Below are positions 41,391 through 50,421 of a DNA stretch of 64,000 nucleotides, piece by piece. A program made the position numbers and the translations under genes. Source of the stretch: Chitinophagales bacterium (GTDB taxonomy: Bacteria; Bacteroidota; Bacteroidia; Chitinophagales; Chitinophagaceae); contig JAATGJ010000018.1 of the NCBI GenBank assembly GCA_015654695.1, forward strand, positions 1-64,000. The letters run 5' to 3'. Position 1 is the stretch's first letter, and the number at the start of each line of letters is the position of its first letter. The notes beneath the pieces were generated by a model, which saw only the letters and a list, made by a program, of their open reading frames with translations, was not told where the DNA came from and did no database searches.

Positions 41391-44300
41391 ATGGCAACAT
41401 ACGGACGCACCTGGTGGGGAGAGCAATGGCTTAAAGCATTGGACAGGATAGATTTTACTAACCGCTTAGACCGGGGACGCAGCTATGCCAATAAAGGCAT
41501 GGTGGCTTCTATAAAAATAACAGAGAATATGGTGCAGGCCAAAGTAAAAGGCAGTCAGCCCAAACCTTATGATGTTGCCATTATAGTGCCGCCTTATTTT
41601 GACGAAGAAAAGAAAATTTTTATTGATGGGATAAAATCAAACCCATTAGCGCTTTCACAATTGCTCAACCGGCAACTGCCGCAGGAACTGATGGAGATTG
41701 CCGAAAAAAATAAAATCAAGATATTTCCCCAAAGCTGGCAGGACATCAAACTCAATTGCTCCTGTCCGGACTGGGCTGTTCCCTGCAAACATTTAGCCGC
41801 TGTTATTTATACAATCGCTAACGAGATAGATCAAAATCCTTTTCTTGTTTTTAACATGCACCGGTTTGATATCGTAAATGAACTGGCGTTTCACCGTATA
41901 CAGTTGCAGGAGTTGGAATCGGAAACTGTTTTCTCTATCAATGATTCTATTTCGGAAAAAAGAATTGCCCCAATAAAAGATATGAAGAAGCCGGAAACAC
42001 CCGATTTTTCACTCATAGAAAATTTACTGGCTTCCTTACCTCTTTTATTTACTTCCAACCCGCTGTTTTATGACAGTGATTTTAAACCCATCATCCAGAA
42101 CCATTATAAACGCCACGCTAAATATGAAGCTGTTTATCTCGCCGATATAAAAAAAGAAAAAGCGGTATTGAGCAATGATTACAGGCATTATATGTATGCC
42201 CTCATCGCACATGAAAACGGGAACATAATTATTGCCGCTAAAGACATCAATGAAAAAGTTTACCCGGTTGATCTTTCTGCCCTGCTGATACTGCTGGCAC
42301 AAACAGAAAGCAAACACCTAGATAATTACACGCCTTCTTTTATTTTGCTGTATCGCTGCTTCCGGTTTTGCAATATATTGGCTGAACGTGGCGCCTTGTT
42401 ACCACGCCTTTTCAAAGCGGGTACAAATGGCTATAGCATACAATGGGTACCGGCTATAGTAAATGCCAGTGTAAAAAAAGTATTTGATGATTTATTAAAA
42501 TGGTACCCGCTTGATTTATTGCAAATAATAATCCCCGGCACAGCAACAGGAAAAACAGTTGCAAAAATTAAACAAAAATTATTACCGGCAAATCCCGGTG
42601 AAGCGCTAACGTTAATTTGCAGCCTTTTTACTACTTATTCTGTACAGCGGTGCTACAATAGAGTATGGCGCAGTGTCAAAGCAAGCAGCCCGGTAAATAC
42701 GAAAGTAAATGAACTGTTTTTTGACAATGCCATTCACCGTTTTGAAAGTTTTTCAGAAAAAGAAATTCCCAATACTATACAGTTATGGCTTAGCCGTTTT
42801 AATATTACAAAGAAAGATTTCTCTCCCGTATTACAGGTACATGAAACTGACGATAATAATGGATTTGAAGTAGAAGTGTTGGTAAAAGATATTAAAGCCC
42901 CGCTCCTGCCGGTAGAAAGTTTGTCCGCGTTTATGCTACGAAAAAGCGACAAACAACTTTCTGTATTAAAAGACCTGCAACTATTATCGTATTACCTGCC
43001 TGAATTAAATAAAAGCATCGCCTCCGGCGGAAAAGAAAAGTTGTTGTATAGTTCGCAAACTTTTGCTGAAGTACTTACAGGTATATTGCCCGCCATCCGT
43101 CTTTTCGGCATCCAGACATTATTGCCTAAAAGCCTTCAGCAATTATTAAAGCCGAGGGTGACGCTTTCGCTGACAGCAAAAGGAAAGAACAAAAAATATT
43201 TTTCATTGGAGGGCCTTTTGGAATTTGACTGGAAAGTATCCATGGGAGATGCCTTTTTAAGCAAGGAAGATTTTATACATCTTTCAAAACAATCATCCGG
43301 ACTGGTGAAAATCCGTGACCAGTATGTCATGATGACCCGGGAAGAAATAGAAAAAGTAATTCAAAAACTGGCCCAGCCTACGGCACCCAAAGCTTTTGCT
43401 TTATTGCAGGCGGCATTAAGCAACGACTATGAAGGGGCGCCGGTGCAAATAGATGAAGCGCTGAAAAATAAAATAAATGAACTATTAAAAGCCGAAGCCA
43501 CTGCATTGCCCATACAATTAAATGCAACTCTGCGGCACTACCAGGAACGCGGCTATAGCTGGTTATATAAAAATGCGCAGTTAGGTTTAGGCTCTTTACT
43601 CGCCGATGATATGGGATTGGGAAAAACGCTGCAGGTAATTACCGCTTTGCAAAAATTTAAAGAAGAGGGTGTTTTAAAAAACAAATCAGCATTAGTAATC
43701 GCACCGGCTACATTACTCAGCAACTGGAAATCGGAGATAGAAAGGTTCGCACCTGTATTAACCGCCACAATATTTCATGGCGCTGCACGCGATGCTGATT
43801 TTAAAAATACAGATGTAGTGATAACCACATATGGGATTTCCCGGACAGAAAATGAACGGCTGTCCAAACAACCCTGGTATGCGCTAATAATAGATGAAGC
43901 GCAAAATATCAAGAACGCAGAAACAGCGCAAACCAAAGCGGTAAAGAAAATAAAAGCGAATATTAAAATCGCCATGAGCGGCACACCGGTTGAAAACAGG
44001 CTGATGGAATACTGGAGTATTTTCGATTTCGCCAATCCCGGTTATCTCGGCAATACCACCTGGTTCAATGATGAATATGCAAAGCCTATAGAGCTTAACC
44101 AGGATAAGAAACGTTTGGAAAAATTCAAACAAATCACTTCACCATTTATCATGCGGCGTGTAAAAACGGATAAGGCTGTCATCAGCGACCTGCCTGATAA
44201 AATTGAAAATAACCAGATCTGTAATCTTAGTAAAGAACAGGCGGCCTTATACAAAAGCATTACGAAGGATATGATGGAAGAAGTGGAGAATGCGGAAGGC

Positions 44301-44930
44301 ATCAGCAGGCGTGGGCTTATTTTAAAACTGCTGACTATTTTGAAACAGGTATGCAACCACCCCTTGCAATATTTAAAAAATGATACAGAAGTAAAACCGG
44401 AACAGTCGGGCAAAATGATGTTGCTGCTGCAGTTATTAGAATCCATTTATGAAACCGGTGAAAAAGTTTTGATCTTTTCCCAATATCGCGAAATGGGGGA
44501 TTTATTAAGAACTGTGATCTATGAACACTTTGGTAAAAAAGCGTTGCAATTGCATGGTGGCTGCACCCGGAAGGAAAGAGATGAAATGGTAAAATCATTC
44601 CAGTCAAATCCGTTAAGCGATACATTTATATTGAGTCTGAAAGCCGGTGGCACCGGGTTGAACCTTACTGCCGGCAACCATGTAATCCATTATGACCTTT
44701 GGTGGAACCCGGCCGCAGAGGCACAAGCAACAGACAGGGCATTTCGTATCGGGCAACAAAAGAATGTAATGGTGCACCGTATGATAACCAAAGGCACCCT
44801 TGAAGAAAAAATAGATGACATGCTACGCAGTAAAAAACAGTTGGCAAATCTTACTGTTGCAACAGGAGAAAAATGGATCGGGGAATTAAGTGATAAAGAC
44901 CTGAGGCAGTTAGTGGCATTGGGTGAATAA
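41391..44930 (+). CDS. SWIM zinc-finger SNF2-family helicase
   Basis: An 1179-residue protein. A SWIM zinc finger lies near residues 121-134 (CSCPDWAVPCKHLAAVIY). A long middle segment of unknown fold follows. The SNF2 ATPase begins near 700 with Walker A DDMGLGKTLQVITAL (about 737), DEAQ box ALIIDEAQNIKNAETA (about 832), the SGTPVENRLMEYWSIFDF motif and the C-terminal helicase motif TDRAFRIGQQKNVMVHR (about 1112). Such bacterial RapA/HepA-like translocases act on DNA or on RNA polymerase; the exact role is unknown. All key motifs intact. Confidence 0.93.
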   Translation: MATYGRTWWGEQWLKALDRIDFTNRLDRGRSYANKGMVASIKITENMVQAKVKGSQPKPYDVAIIVPPYFDEEKKIFIDGIKSNPLALSQLLNRQLPQELMEIAEKNKIKIFPQSWQDIKLNCSCPDWAVPCKHLAAVIYTIANEIDQNPFLVFNMHRFDIVNELAFHRIQLQELESETVFSINDSISEKRIAPIKDMKKPETPDFSLIENLLASLPLLFTSNPLFYDSDFKPIIQNHYKRHAKYEAVYLADIKKEKAVLSNDYRHYMYALIAHENGNIIIAAKDINEKVYPVDLSALLILLAQTESKHLDNYTPSFILLYRCFRFCNILAERGALLPRLFKAGTNGYSIQWVPAIVNASVKKVFDDLLKWYPLDLLQIIIPGTATGKTVAKIKQKLLPANPGEALTLICSLFTTYSVQRCYNRVWRSVKASSPVNTKVNELFFDNAIHRFESFSEKEIPNTIQLWLSRFNITKKDFSPVLQVHETDDNNGFEVEVLVKDIKAPLLPVESLSAFMLRKSDKQLSVLKDLQLLSYYLPELNKSIASGGKEKLLYSSQTFAEVLTGILPAIRLFGIQTLLPKSLQQLLKPRVTLSLTAKGKNKKYFSLEGLLEFDWKVSMGDAFLSKEDFIHLSKQSSGLVKIRDQYVMMTREEIEKVIQKLAQPTAPKAFALLQAALSNDYEGAPVQIDEALKNKINELLKAEATALPIQLNATLRHYQERGYSWLYKNAQLGLGSLLADDMGLGKTLQVITALQKFKEEGVLKNKSALVIAPATLLSNWKSEIERFAPVLTATIFHGAARDADFKNTDVVITTYGISRTENERLSKQPWYALIIDEAQNIKNAETAQTKAVKKIKANIKIAMSGTPVENRLMEYWSIFDFANPGYLGNTTWFNDEYAKPIELNQDKKRLEKFKQITSPFIMRRVKTDKAVISDLPDKIENNQICNLSKEQAALYKSITKDMMEEVENAEGISRRGLILKLLTILKQVCNHPLQYLKNDTEVKPEQSGKMMLLLQLLESIYETGEKVLIFSQYREMGDLLRTVIYEHFGKKALQLHGGCTRKERDEMVKSFQSNPLSDTFILSLKAGGTGLNLTAGNHVIHYDLWWNPAAEAQATDRAFRIGQQKNVMVHRMITKGTLEEKIDDMLRSKKQLANLTVATGEKWIGELSDKDLRQLVALGE

Positions 44931-45040
44931 AATAATAACTATTGCTGTTAATTCATAGTGTCATACCAGAAAACGACTGGGCCAATTTAAAAAGCCAATT
45001 GATATTACTTTTATTCAGATAAGAATCCTGTTCTAAATTT

Positions 45041-45763
45041 TCAGAAGCTGATTTCTTCCAGAACTGGCATTTCATCGTATGTTCTTCCGTTGAGCACTCT
45101 TCCTGTTTTCTTTTTATTGGTGCCACCCCATTGTTTAAAGAAGAATGCAACTTTAGCTTTTTCACATTGCTGCTGAATATCGAGCACCCAGTCAACATTC
45201 ATTGGCCGGGGTTTTCTGCCGCTTTCACCACCAACAATTACCCAATCAATTTTTTTCAAATTCATTTTTGGCAAGGGGCCAATTAAAGGTTCAAGGGAAA
45301 GAAACTTAGTTCTTGCGTTTGTCCTGCGCAAATCAACAATGCGGTGTTTTACTTTTTCATCTTCTACTGAAACACCCATCCATATATTATGTGTCCAGTT
45401 CAGGCTCTTATGATATTTTACTAAAACATCTGATCGCTTGGTCAACACCTGAAAAGTATGCTGCGGGTTCTCATTCATGGTCTTAAAAACCCGTTGAATA
45501 AAAGCAAGTGGTACATCTTTATGAAACATATCACTCATCGAGTTTACAAAGACGATCTTTGGCGATTTCCAGCCATAAGGAATCAGTAAAGCATCTTCAT
45601 GTAATCTCAGTTTGAAACCATCTTTATATTTATCTATTCCCATTGCCTGTAAACGGCGGGACATGACTTCAGCATAACAATATTTACAACCTGCAGAGAT
45701 TTTATCGCAGCCTGTTGTCGGGTTCCAGGTCATTTCGGTCCATTCGATGCTTGATTGTGCCAT
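45041..45763 (-). CDS. DUF5131 / phage Gp37-Gp68-like three-Cys-motif protein
   Basis: I use the start at 45763 (MAQSSIEWTEMTWNPTTGCD), one base after the stop of tcmP; the frame extends upstream to 45826. About 240 residues. The C-x6-C-x2-C motif TGCDKISAGCKYCYAEVM resembles a radical-SAM cluster site, and VFVNSMSDMFHKDVPLAF plus WVIVGGESGRKPRPMNVDWV are family hallmarks. The family is usually encoded beside TcmP, as here. Chemistry is not established; a radical-SAM-like modification is likely. Confidence 0.9.
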   Translation of the reverse strand: MAQSSIEWTEMTWNPTTGCDKISAGCKYCYAEVMSRRLQAMGIDKYKDGFKLRLHEDALLIPYGWKSPKIVFVNSMSDMFHKDVPLAFIQRVFKTMNENPQHTFQVLTKRSDVLVKYHKSLNWTHNIWMGVSVEDEKVKHRIVDLRRTNARTKFLSLEPLIGPLPKMNLKKIDWVIVGGESGRKPRPMNVDWVLDIQQQCEKAKVAFFFKQWGGTNKKKTGRVLNGRTYDEMPVLEEISF

Positions 45764-45764
45764 A

Positions 45765-46619
45765 CTAGAATAATGTTTGTTGATCAATGTGATACTTCTG
45801 GATCTCAGAAAAGAATTTATTCCCAAGTGGATTTTTGGAATAAAAAGCTAGATAATACAATGATAAATTATACTCATCCGCATCTACCTTTGGCTTAAGC
45901 CCTTCATTCTTGACCTTGTAGCCAAGTTTTTTCATATTCTCATCATAAGTATCAGCAATAAATTTTATAAACTCCTCTTTTCTTGTCTCCCCCTTTTTAA
46001 AAGAATCTCGCCAATCTGCTTTCTTAATGTATAAGTCAATTACTTTACTTTCCTCAGTAATGAAGTTATGAAGGTTTCTATTCGCATTCATCATTAAAGC
46101 AAGCAAAATCAGAAAATCAACTTTGCCCACTTTAGATATCTTCTCTATTGTCTCAAAATGAAGATTCAAAGAAAATGGATCAACAAAACAAAAAGAGATA
46201 GTAGATGACCCTAATTTTCTTATTTCTTCAATGACATTAGTGACTATTTCATTGGAGTCGCCTTGCATAAATAAAATATCTTTTTCAGGATGCTCTCTTC
46301 TTGCCCTTATTTCGAGAGCAGATATTTTTTCTTGTTCCATTTCACAAAAGATATATTTTGTAAATGGTGTAGGAATAGAAAGTGAAATTAAGGCAGATGA
46401 CTTCAATATTTTATTCTTCCCTTTTATTGGAACATATTCTGCGCCAGCAAATAAATCAACATAAACCCGATTTGTGAATTTATTTTTTATTCCCGCATTA
46501 AAAATTTCACAATAGCCTCCCATAAGACTATACTTTTTTTCTGACCAAGATCCTACAGGTTCAGGTAGTTTGAAGCCATCGTTTTCTACTTGAATAATTG
46601 GATTAAATTTTCTTGACAT
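45765..46619 (-). CDS. tcmP: Three-Cys-motif partner protein TcmP
   Basis: A 284-residue protein with the family start GSWSEKKYSLMGGYCEIFNA near residue 23, YVDLFAGAEYVPIKGKNKIL near 53 and FCFVDPFSLNLHFETIEKIS near 142, consistent with a methyltransferase-like Rossmann fold. The downstream DUF5131 gene is its usual partner and starts one base after this stop. The pair is often found on mobile or accessory DNA; function unknown to me. Confidence 0.9.
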   Translation of the reverse strand: MSRKFNPIIQVENDGFKLPEPVGSWSEKKYSLMGGYCEIFNAGIKNKFTNRVYVDLFAGAEYVPIKGKNKILKSSALISLSIPTPFTKYIFCEMEQEKISALEIRARREHPEKDILFMQGDSNEIVTNVIEEIRKLGSSTISFCFVDPFSLNLHFETIEKISKVGKVDFLILLALMMNANRNLHNFITEESKVIDLYIKKADWRDSFKKGETRKEEFIKFIADTYDENMKKLGYKVKNEGLKPKVDADEYNLSLYYLAFYSKNPLGNKFFSEIQKYHIDQQTLF

Positions 46620-46667
46620 AGATATATAAGGTTAATCATAATACGCTATGCTAATGTAGCCTATTTC

Positions 46668-47813
46668 TCAAAACAAACTCCCCTGTTCCCCCGGCCTCCT
46701 GAAAATGCTCGTATCCAAACTCCAATCTTCCGCATTCATTCCATACAGCTTTCCATATTTTTTATACTGCTGTGCCACCATCTGTGCGATATTTCCTTCG
46801 CCCCGCATACGTACTCCCCAGCGGGTATCATTTACTTTTCCATCATGGCTTTGCTCTACCAGGTGCCAGACCTTATCCGCCCTGTCCGGGAAATTCTTAA
46901 ATAACCAGTCATGAAATAAGAATTTGATAGCTCCATTCAACCGGATAAATGTATAGGCTGTGAAGGTGGCTCCATTATCCTTTGCCGCTTTCATGATGCG
47001 CTGCATCTCGTGTTCATTTAACCCCGGTATCATCGGTCCCATCATGATACCCATGCGTACACCGGCACTGCTCAGTTCATTGATCACTTTTAATTTTTGT
47101 TTGGCCGTTGTGGTTCTTGGCTCCATCGTGCGGCGGAGGTCTTCATTAAAAGAGGTGATGGACACCATCGCCGATACCAGTCTTTTCTTTGCCATCTCCT
47201 GCAGTACATCTTTATCTTTTAATATCCATGAGTTTTTTGTAAGTATGCCTACAGACTGGTTGAACTCGTTGCACACTTCCAGCAAGCCCCTTGTCAACCT
47301 GTATTTCTGTTCTGCGGGTTGATAACAATCCGTATTGCCGCTGAGCATAATTGGAGTAGCATCCCATTTAGGATGCATCAAAAATTTCCGCAGCAGTTGT
47401 GGTGCGTTTTTCTTTACAATGATCTTTTGTTCAAAATCAAGCCCGGCGCTGTAGCCCCAGTACTCATATACATTACGGGCATAGCAATCGATGCCGCCAT
47501 TCTCGCAACCGGCGTAAGGATTCATACTGTAACTCATTCCCACATCCGGGCTTTCTACTTTATTAACGATGGTTTTTGATTCCTGTTCCAGGTATTGTGT
47601 AGGTACATTTTCTTCAGTCCAGTCATCAATACCTTCTATATGTTCCCGTGTCCGTTCATCTTTCAGGAAACGGTTTTTGGTATTGTATTGAGCGCCACGA
47701 CCTGCCAGGTACTGTTCTGGCTTTTCCACTTTATCATCATCAGTGGAGGCGTTAGGATCTTCATGTTTTTTGGGAGTTACTTTAAAATGGTCTTGCTGTA
47801 GTTTTTCTGACAT
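46668..47813 (-). CDS. PA0069-family radical SAM protein lacking the middle cluster cysteine
   Basis: I use the start at 47813 (MSEKLQQDHFKVTPKKHEDP), 381 residues. The family core is clear: YLAGRGAQYNTKNRF, MSYSMNPYAGCENGG, CYARNVYEYWGYSAGLDFEQ, LSGNTDCYQPAEQKY, SITSFNEDLRRTMEPR. The expected C-x3-C-x2-C for the 4Fe-4S cluster reads C103-E-N-G-G107-I-D-C110: the second cysteine codon is GGC instead of TGC, and the usual aromatic before the last cysteine is Asp. Either activity is lost or altered, or there are sequencing errors. Confidence 0.9.
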   Translation of the reverse strand: MSEKLQQDHFKVTPKKHEDPNASTDDDKVEKPEQYLAGRGAQYNTKNRFLKDERTREHIEGIDDWTEENVPTQYLEQESKTIVNKVESPDVGMSYSMNPYAGCENGGIDCYARNVYEYWGYSAGLDFEQKIIVKKNAPQLLRKFLMHPKWDATPIMLSGNTDCYQPAEQKYRLTRGLLEVCNEFNQSVGILTKNSWILKDKDVLQEMAKKRLVSAMVSITSFNEDLRRTMEPRTTTAKQKLKVINELSSAGVRMGIMMGPMIPGLNEHEMQRIMKAAKDNGATFTAYTFIRLNGAIKFLFHDWLFKNFPDRADKVWHLVEQSHDGKVNDTRWGVRMRGEGNIAQMVAQQYKKYGKLYGMNAEDWSLDTSIFRRPGEQGSLF

Positions 47814-48000
47814 CACAATTCGTTTATCACTGTTATATAATAAATACTGCTTCAGTAAATACAAAAGAGAAAGGAGAACAAAGAGTCTTTCCTCCTCATC
47901 ATACCGCACATCATCTTACTCTTTGTTCTCCTTCTGTCGCACTTCACCTACCCCACTTTTTAGCTTTCCCGTTGGGTAACTATCGGGAAATGTTTTGAAC

Positions 48001-48081
48001 CACAGAGACACTAAGCCACAAAGACACGGAGAAAATTATCAGAACATTTCAAAACTAACTTTGTGCCTTAGTGCCTCTGTG
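48001..48081. repeat. Imperfect inverted repeat next to the GxxExxY gene
   Basis: Arms of 23 nt at 48001-48023 and 48059-48081 (left arm CACAGAGACACTAAGCCACA..) are complementary except at two positions. This CACAGAG..CACAAAG type repeat is widespread in bacterial genomes, from memory, and often lies near GxxExxY genes. Confidence 0.7.
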
Positions 48082-48102
48082 TTTTGGTGTTTCAACGTTT
48101 TA

Positions 48103-48492
48103 TCATATTACCATACGCTTAATTCCTTCTTTCATTAATGGCACATTAAAATTTAAAATAAACCCAAGCCTGTTACTATTTAGTTTTAGATAACTTAATA
48201 CCTGGGCCTCCCAAACAGGATGATAGTACTCCTGGGCCTTTAATTCCACAACTACCAACTTATCAATTAATATATCAATGCGAAGGCCTTCATCAATAAC
48301 TATTTTATCATATTGTAACCGAACTATTTTTTGTCGCTCGAAAGGAATTTCTCTTTTCGAGAGTTCATAACAAAAGCATTTCTCATATACACTCTCCAGC
48401 AATCCTGGGCCTAATGCCTTATGAATACAAACAGCAATGTCAACTACCTGACTTGCTAACCAATTTTCCCTTTCAGTTAATGGTTTAAACAT
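48103..48492 (-). CDS. GxxExxY protein
   Basis: A 129-residue protein with the family-naming motif in ALGPGLLESVYEKCFCYEL near residue 30. It continues with RLDILIDKLVVVELKAQE-like sequence (RIDILIDKLVVVELKAQEYY near 72), resembling a PD-(D/E)xK nuclease core, and ends in NFNVPLMKEGIKRMV. Many genomes carry scattered copies, suggesting mobility. Function not established. It lies 11 bp downstream of the 2H phosphoesterase. Confidence 0.92.
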   Translation of the reverse strand: MFKPLTERENWLASQVVDIAVCIHKALGPGLLESVYEKCFCYELSKREIPFERQKIVRLQYDKIVIDEGLRIDILIDKLVVVELKAQEYYHPVWEAQVLSYLKLNSNRLGFILNFNVPLMKEGIKRMVI

Positions 48493-48503
48493 TTCCTTTT
48501 CTT

Positions 48504-49118
48504 TTAGCCGAATAATTCTCCCTGCTTTGTTGTTACCGGGAGATTCCGGAACTCAAACCGATTGGCTATATGATACTTCATTTCGCCAACAGGCCGCTTT
48601 AATAATAGCATAGCATCCGCGATAAACCGCCCGGTAAAATGTTTGTTACTGTATTCCAGCCATCCCTTTTCATATTGCCAGGGTTGTAGTTTCCGGGCGA
48701 TGGTAAGGTGCGGCTCCATGATGAAGTGAGGTTTGTTATCATCATTCAGTTTCATCAACCGTTGTCCTTCGCTGCGTATTTCTTTTATTAGCCCCTGTAC
48801 AGGAAGCTTACTGACCACATTAATATATATGGTATGCGAAGGGAAGCTGCCAAAATCTTTCAGTTCCACTTTGAAAGGCGGATAACCCATGCCCACCAGT
48901 TTAAGCCGGTTGATGATCCTTTCTTCCATCATCTCATACTGTACAAAGTTTACTAATGTCACATGAGGTTTCCCCCATTTTGCATACTCAGACTGGTAAT
49001 CTGTGGCAAACTTCTTTTTCACTTCGACGATTTTATTCCACAACTCTTCATGCGGACTTAGTACCAGCAAATACTCGTACACCCGGTAACCGGGAATAGT
49101 GTTGATAATAGTTTTCAT
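48504..49118 (-). CDS. 2H phosphoesterase / 2'-5' RNA ligase family protein
   Basis: A 204-residue protein with the two H-x-T/S-h motifs of the 2H superfamily: WGKPHVTLVNFVQYEMME near residue 50 and MEPHLTIARKLQPWQYEKGW near 136. Family members hydrolyse 2',3'-cyclic nucleotides or phosphate bonds in RNA ends. It would be functionally close to RtcB chemistry, but it is 19 kb away and not in the same operon. Substrate unknown. Confidence 0.88.
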   Translation of the reverse strand: MKTIINTIPGYRVYEYLLVLSPHEELWNKIVEVKKKFATDYQSEYAKWGKPHVTLVNFVQYEMMEERIINRLKLVGMGYPPFKVELKDFGSFPSHTIYINVVSKLPVQGLIKEIRSEGQRLMKLNDDNKPHFIMEPHLTIARKLQPWQYEKGWLEYSNKHFTGRFIADAMLLLKRPVGEMKYHIANRFEFRNLPVTTKQGELFG

Positions 49119-49232
49119 AACTCATCCATTTTGAGATTAAAAATATACTTACCCATTCTCTTAGCATAAATTTACTAAATTATTTAGTTTTACAAAATAT
49201 TTTTATGAACTTTATTTTTAAAATGTATAGTT

Positions 49233-49670
49233 ATGGACGGGGAAGAATTTTATGGCGCTGCCTACAAGGGTTCAAAACAATTTAAACAGCAGGAAGTAAA
49301 GACGGCGAATGCAACAGGCTTTGGCGCTGCCGCTGATGATTATATGGAGCGGGGGATTGATCTGAACGAGGAACTGATCAAAAACAAACCGGCTACTTAT
49401 TTCTTCCGTATGAAAGGAGATGCCATGCGGGAAGCCGGCATTTTTGATAAAGATGTACTGATCGTGGACCGGTCATTGAAACTGGCAAACGGGAAAATCA
49501 TTGTCGCCGTATTGAATGGCGAATTAATAGTGCGGCGGTTTCATAAGAATTTTTCTTCCATATTCTTAATCCCGGAAAACAACCGGTATAAAACTATCAA
49601 CCTGGCGGAGTTTAGCGATTTCACGATGTGGGGAGTGGTGACCTATGTTATTCATGATGTTTTGGGCTAA
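49233..49670 (+). CDS. umuD: UmuD-like S24 protein lacking catalytic Ser and Lys
   Basis: A 145-residue UmuD homologue. The aligned blocks are ATGFGAAADDYMERGIDLNE, PATYFFRMKGDAMREAGIFD, DVLIVDRSLKLANGKIIVAV and NGELIVRRFHKNF. In UmuD and LexA the serine of GDSM is the nucleophile and the lysine of the xVKRL block the base. Here these are Ala64 (GCC) and Arg101 (CGG), so self-cleavage should not occur. It precedes umuC but a transposase lies between. It may act as a constitutive non-cleaved partner or be decaying. Confidence 0.9.
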   Translation: MDGEEFYGAAYKGSKQFKQQEVKTANATGFGAAADDYMERGIDLNEELIKNKPATYFFRMKGDAMREAGIFDKDVLIVDRSLKLANGKIIVAVLNGELIVRRFHKNFSSIFLIPENNRYKTINLAEFSDFTMWGVVTYVIHDVLG

Positions 49671-49784
49671 AGCCCATTGTTGACCTTTTCTCTTTATTTA
49701 TTAGTCCCGCCCTGAAGGGCGGGGCAAGCCAGGGCAGAGTAAGTCAGGAGTAATGCATGATTTGCTCAGGCTTTCAAGCCTGAG
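49663..49784. repeat. REP element left of the RAYT gene, overlapping the umuD stop
   Basis: Hairpins TGGGCTAAAGCCCA (49663-49676, containing the umuD TAA), CCCGCCCTGAAGGGCGGGG (49706-49724) and CTCAGGCTTTCAAGCCTGAG (49765-49784). Confidence 0.85.
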
Positions 49785-49840
49785 ATAAGAGTAATGATAA
49801 ATGTGTCTAAAAATTGGCTTTAGCCATAAACCTGTTAATT

Positions 49841-50275
49841 ATGGGATATACAAAAATCTGGGTTCACCTTGTATGGGCTACTAAAAGACGCGAACCATTA
49901 CTTACAAAAAATATAAGACAAAAAGTATTTACCCATATCAGGGAAAACGGGCGAATAAAGAATATTCATGTTGACTTTGTAAACGGGCATATTGACCACG
50001 TTCATGTTCTTATTTCCCTTGATGCAGATCAGGCGATTTCAAAAGTGATGCAACTTATCAAAGGAGAAAGCTCATTCTGGATCAATAAGAATAAACTGGT
50101 TTCTGAAAAATTTGAATGGCAGGATGATTATTTCGCTGTGTCAGTCAGTGAGTCCGGAGTAAACAGGGTAAGAGAATATATCAAAAACCAGGAGCAACAT
50201 CATGAAAAGAAAACATTTCAACAGGAGTATGATGAGTTCATGGAGAAATATGGATTTGTATTGATGAAGGGTTAA
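49841..50275 (+). CDS. REP-associated tyrosine transposase (RAYT, IS200/IS605-like Y1 family)
   Basis: I use the ATG at 49841 (MGYTKIWVHLVWATKRREPL), 144 residues. The HUH motif is HIDHVHVLISLDAD near residue 48, and the catalytic-helix tyrosine lies in VNRVREYIKNQEQHHEKKTF near 110. Single-domain Y1 proteins of this size mobilise REP palindromes. Palindromic elements of the same design flank it on both sides. It sits between umuD and umuC in the same orientation, splitting the usual operon. Confidence 0.93.
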   Translation: MGYTKIWVHLVWATKRREPLLTKNIRQKVFTHIRENGRIKNIHVDFVNGHIDHVHVLISLDADQAISKVMQLIKGESSFWINKNKLVSEKFEWQDDYFAVSVSESGVNRVREYIKNQEQHHEKKTFQQEYDEFMEKYGFVLMKG

Positions 50276-50300
50276 AAGCCTTTGTTATTATTTATTCTTC

Positions 50301-50368
50301 CCCGCCCTGAAGGGCGGGGCAAGTCAGGGCGGGACAATGCATGACTTGCTCAGGTCTGAAGACCTGAG
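50301..50368. repeat. REP element right of the RAYT gene
   Basis: Hairpins CCCGCCCTGAAGGGCGGGG (50301-50319) and CTCAGGTCTGAAGACCTGAG (50349-50368), in the same order and orientation as the left element. Confidence 0.85.
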
Positions 50369-50421
50369 ATCAAAATTGGAAATGAATAACCAATGAGTTT
50401 TAGCCCTCAACTTAATCTAAG

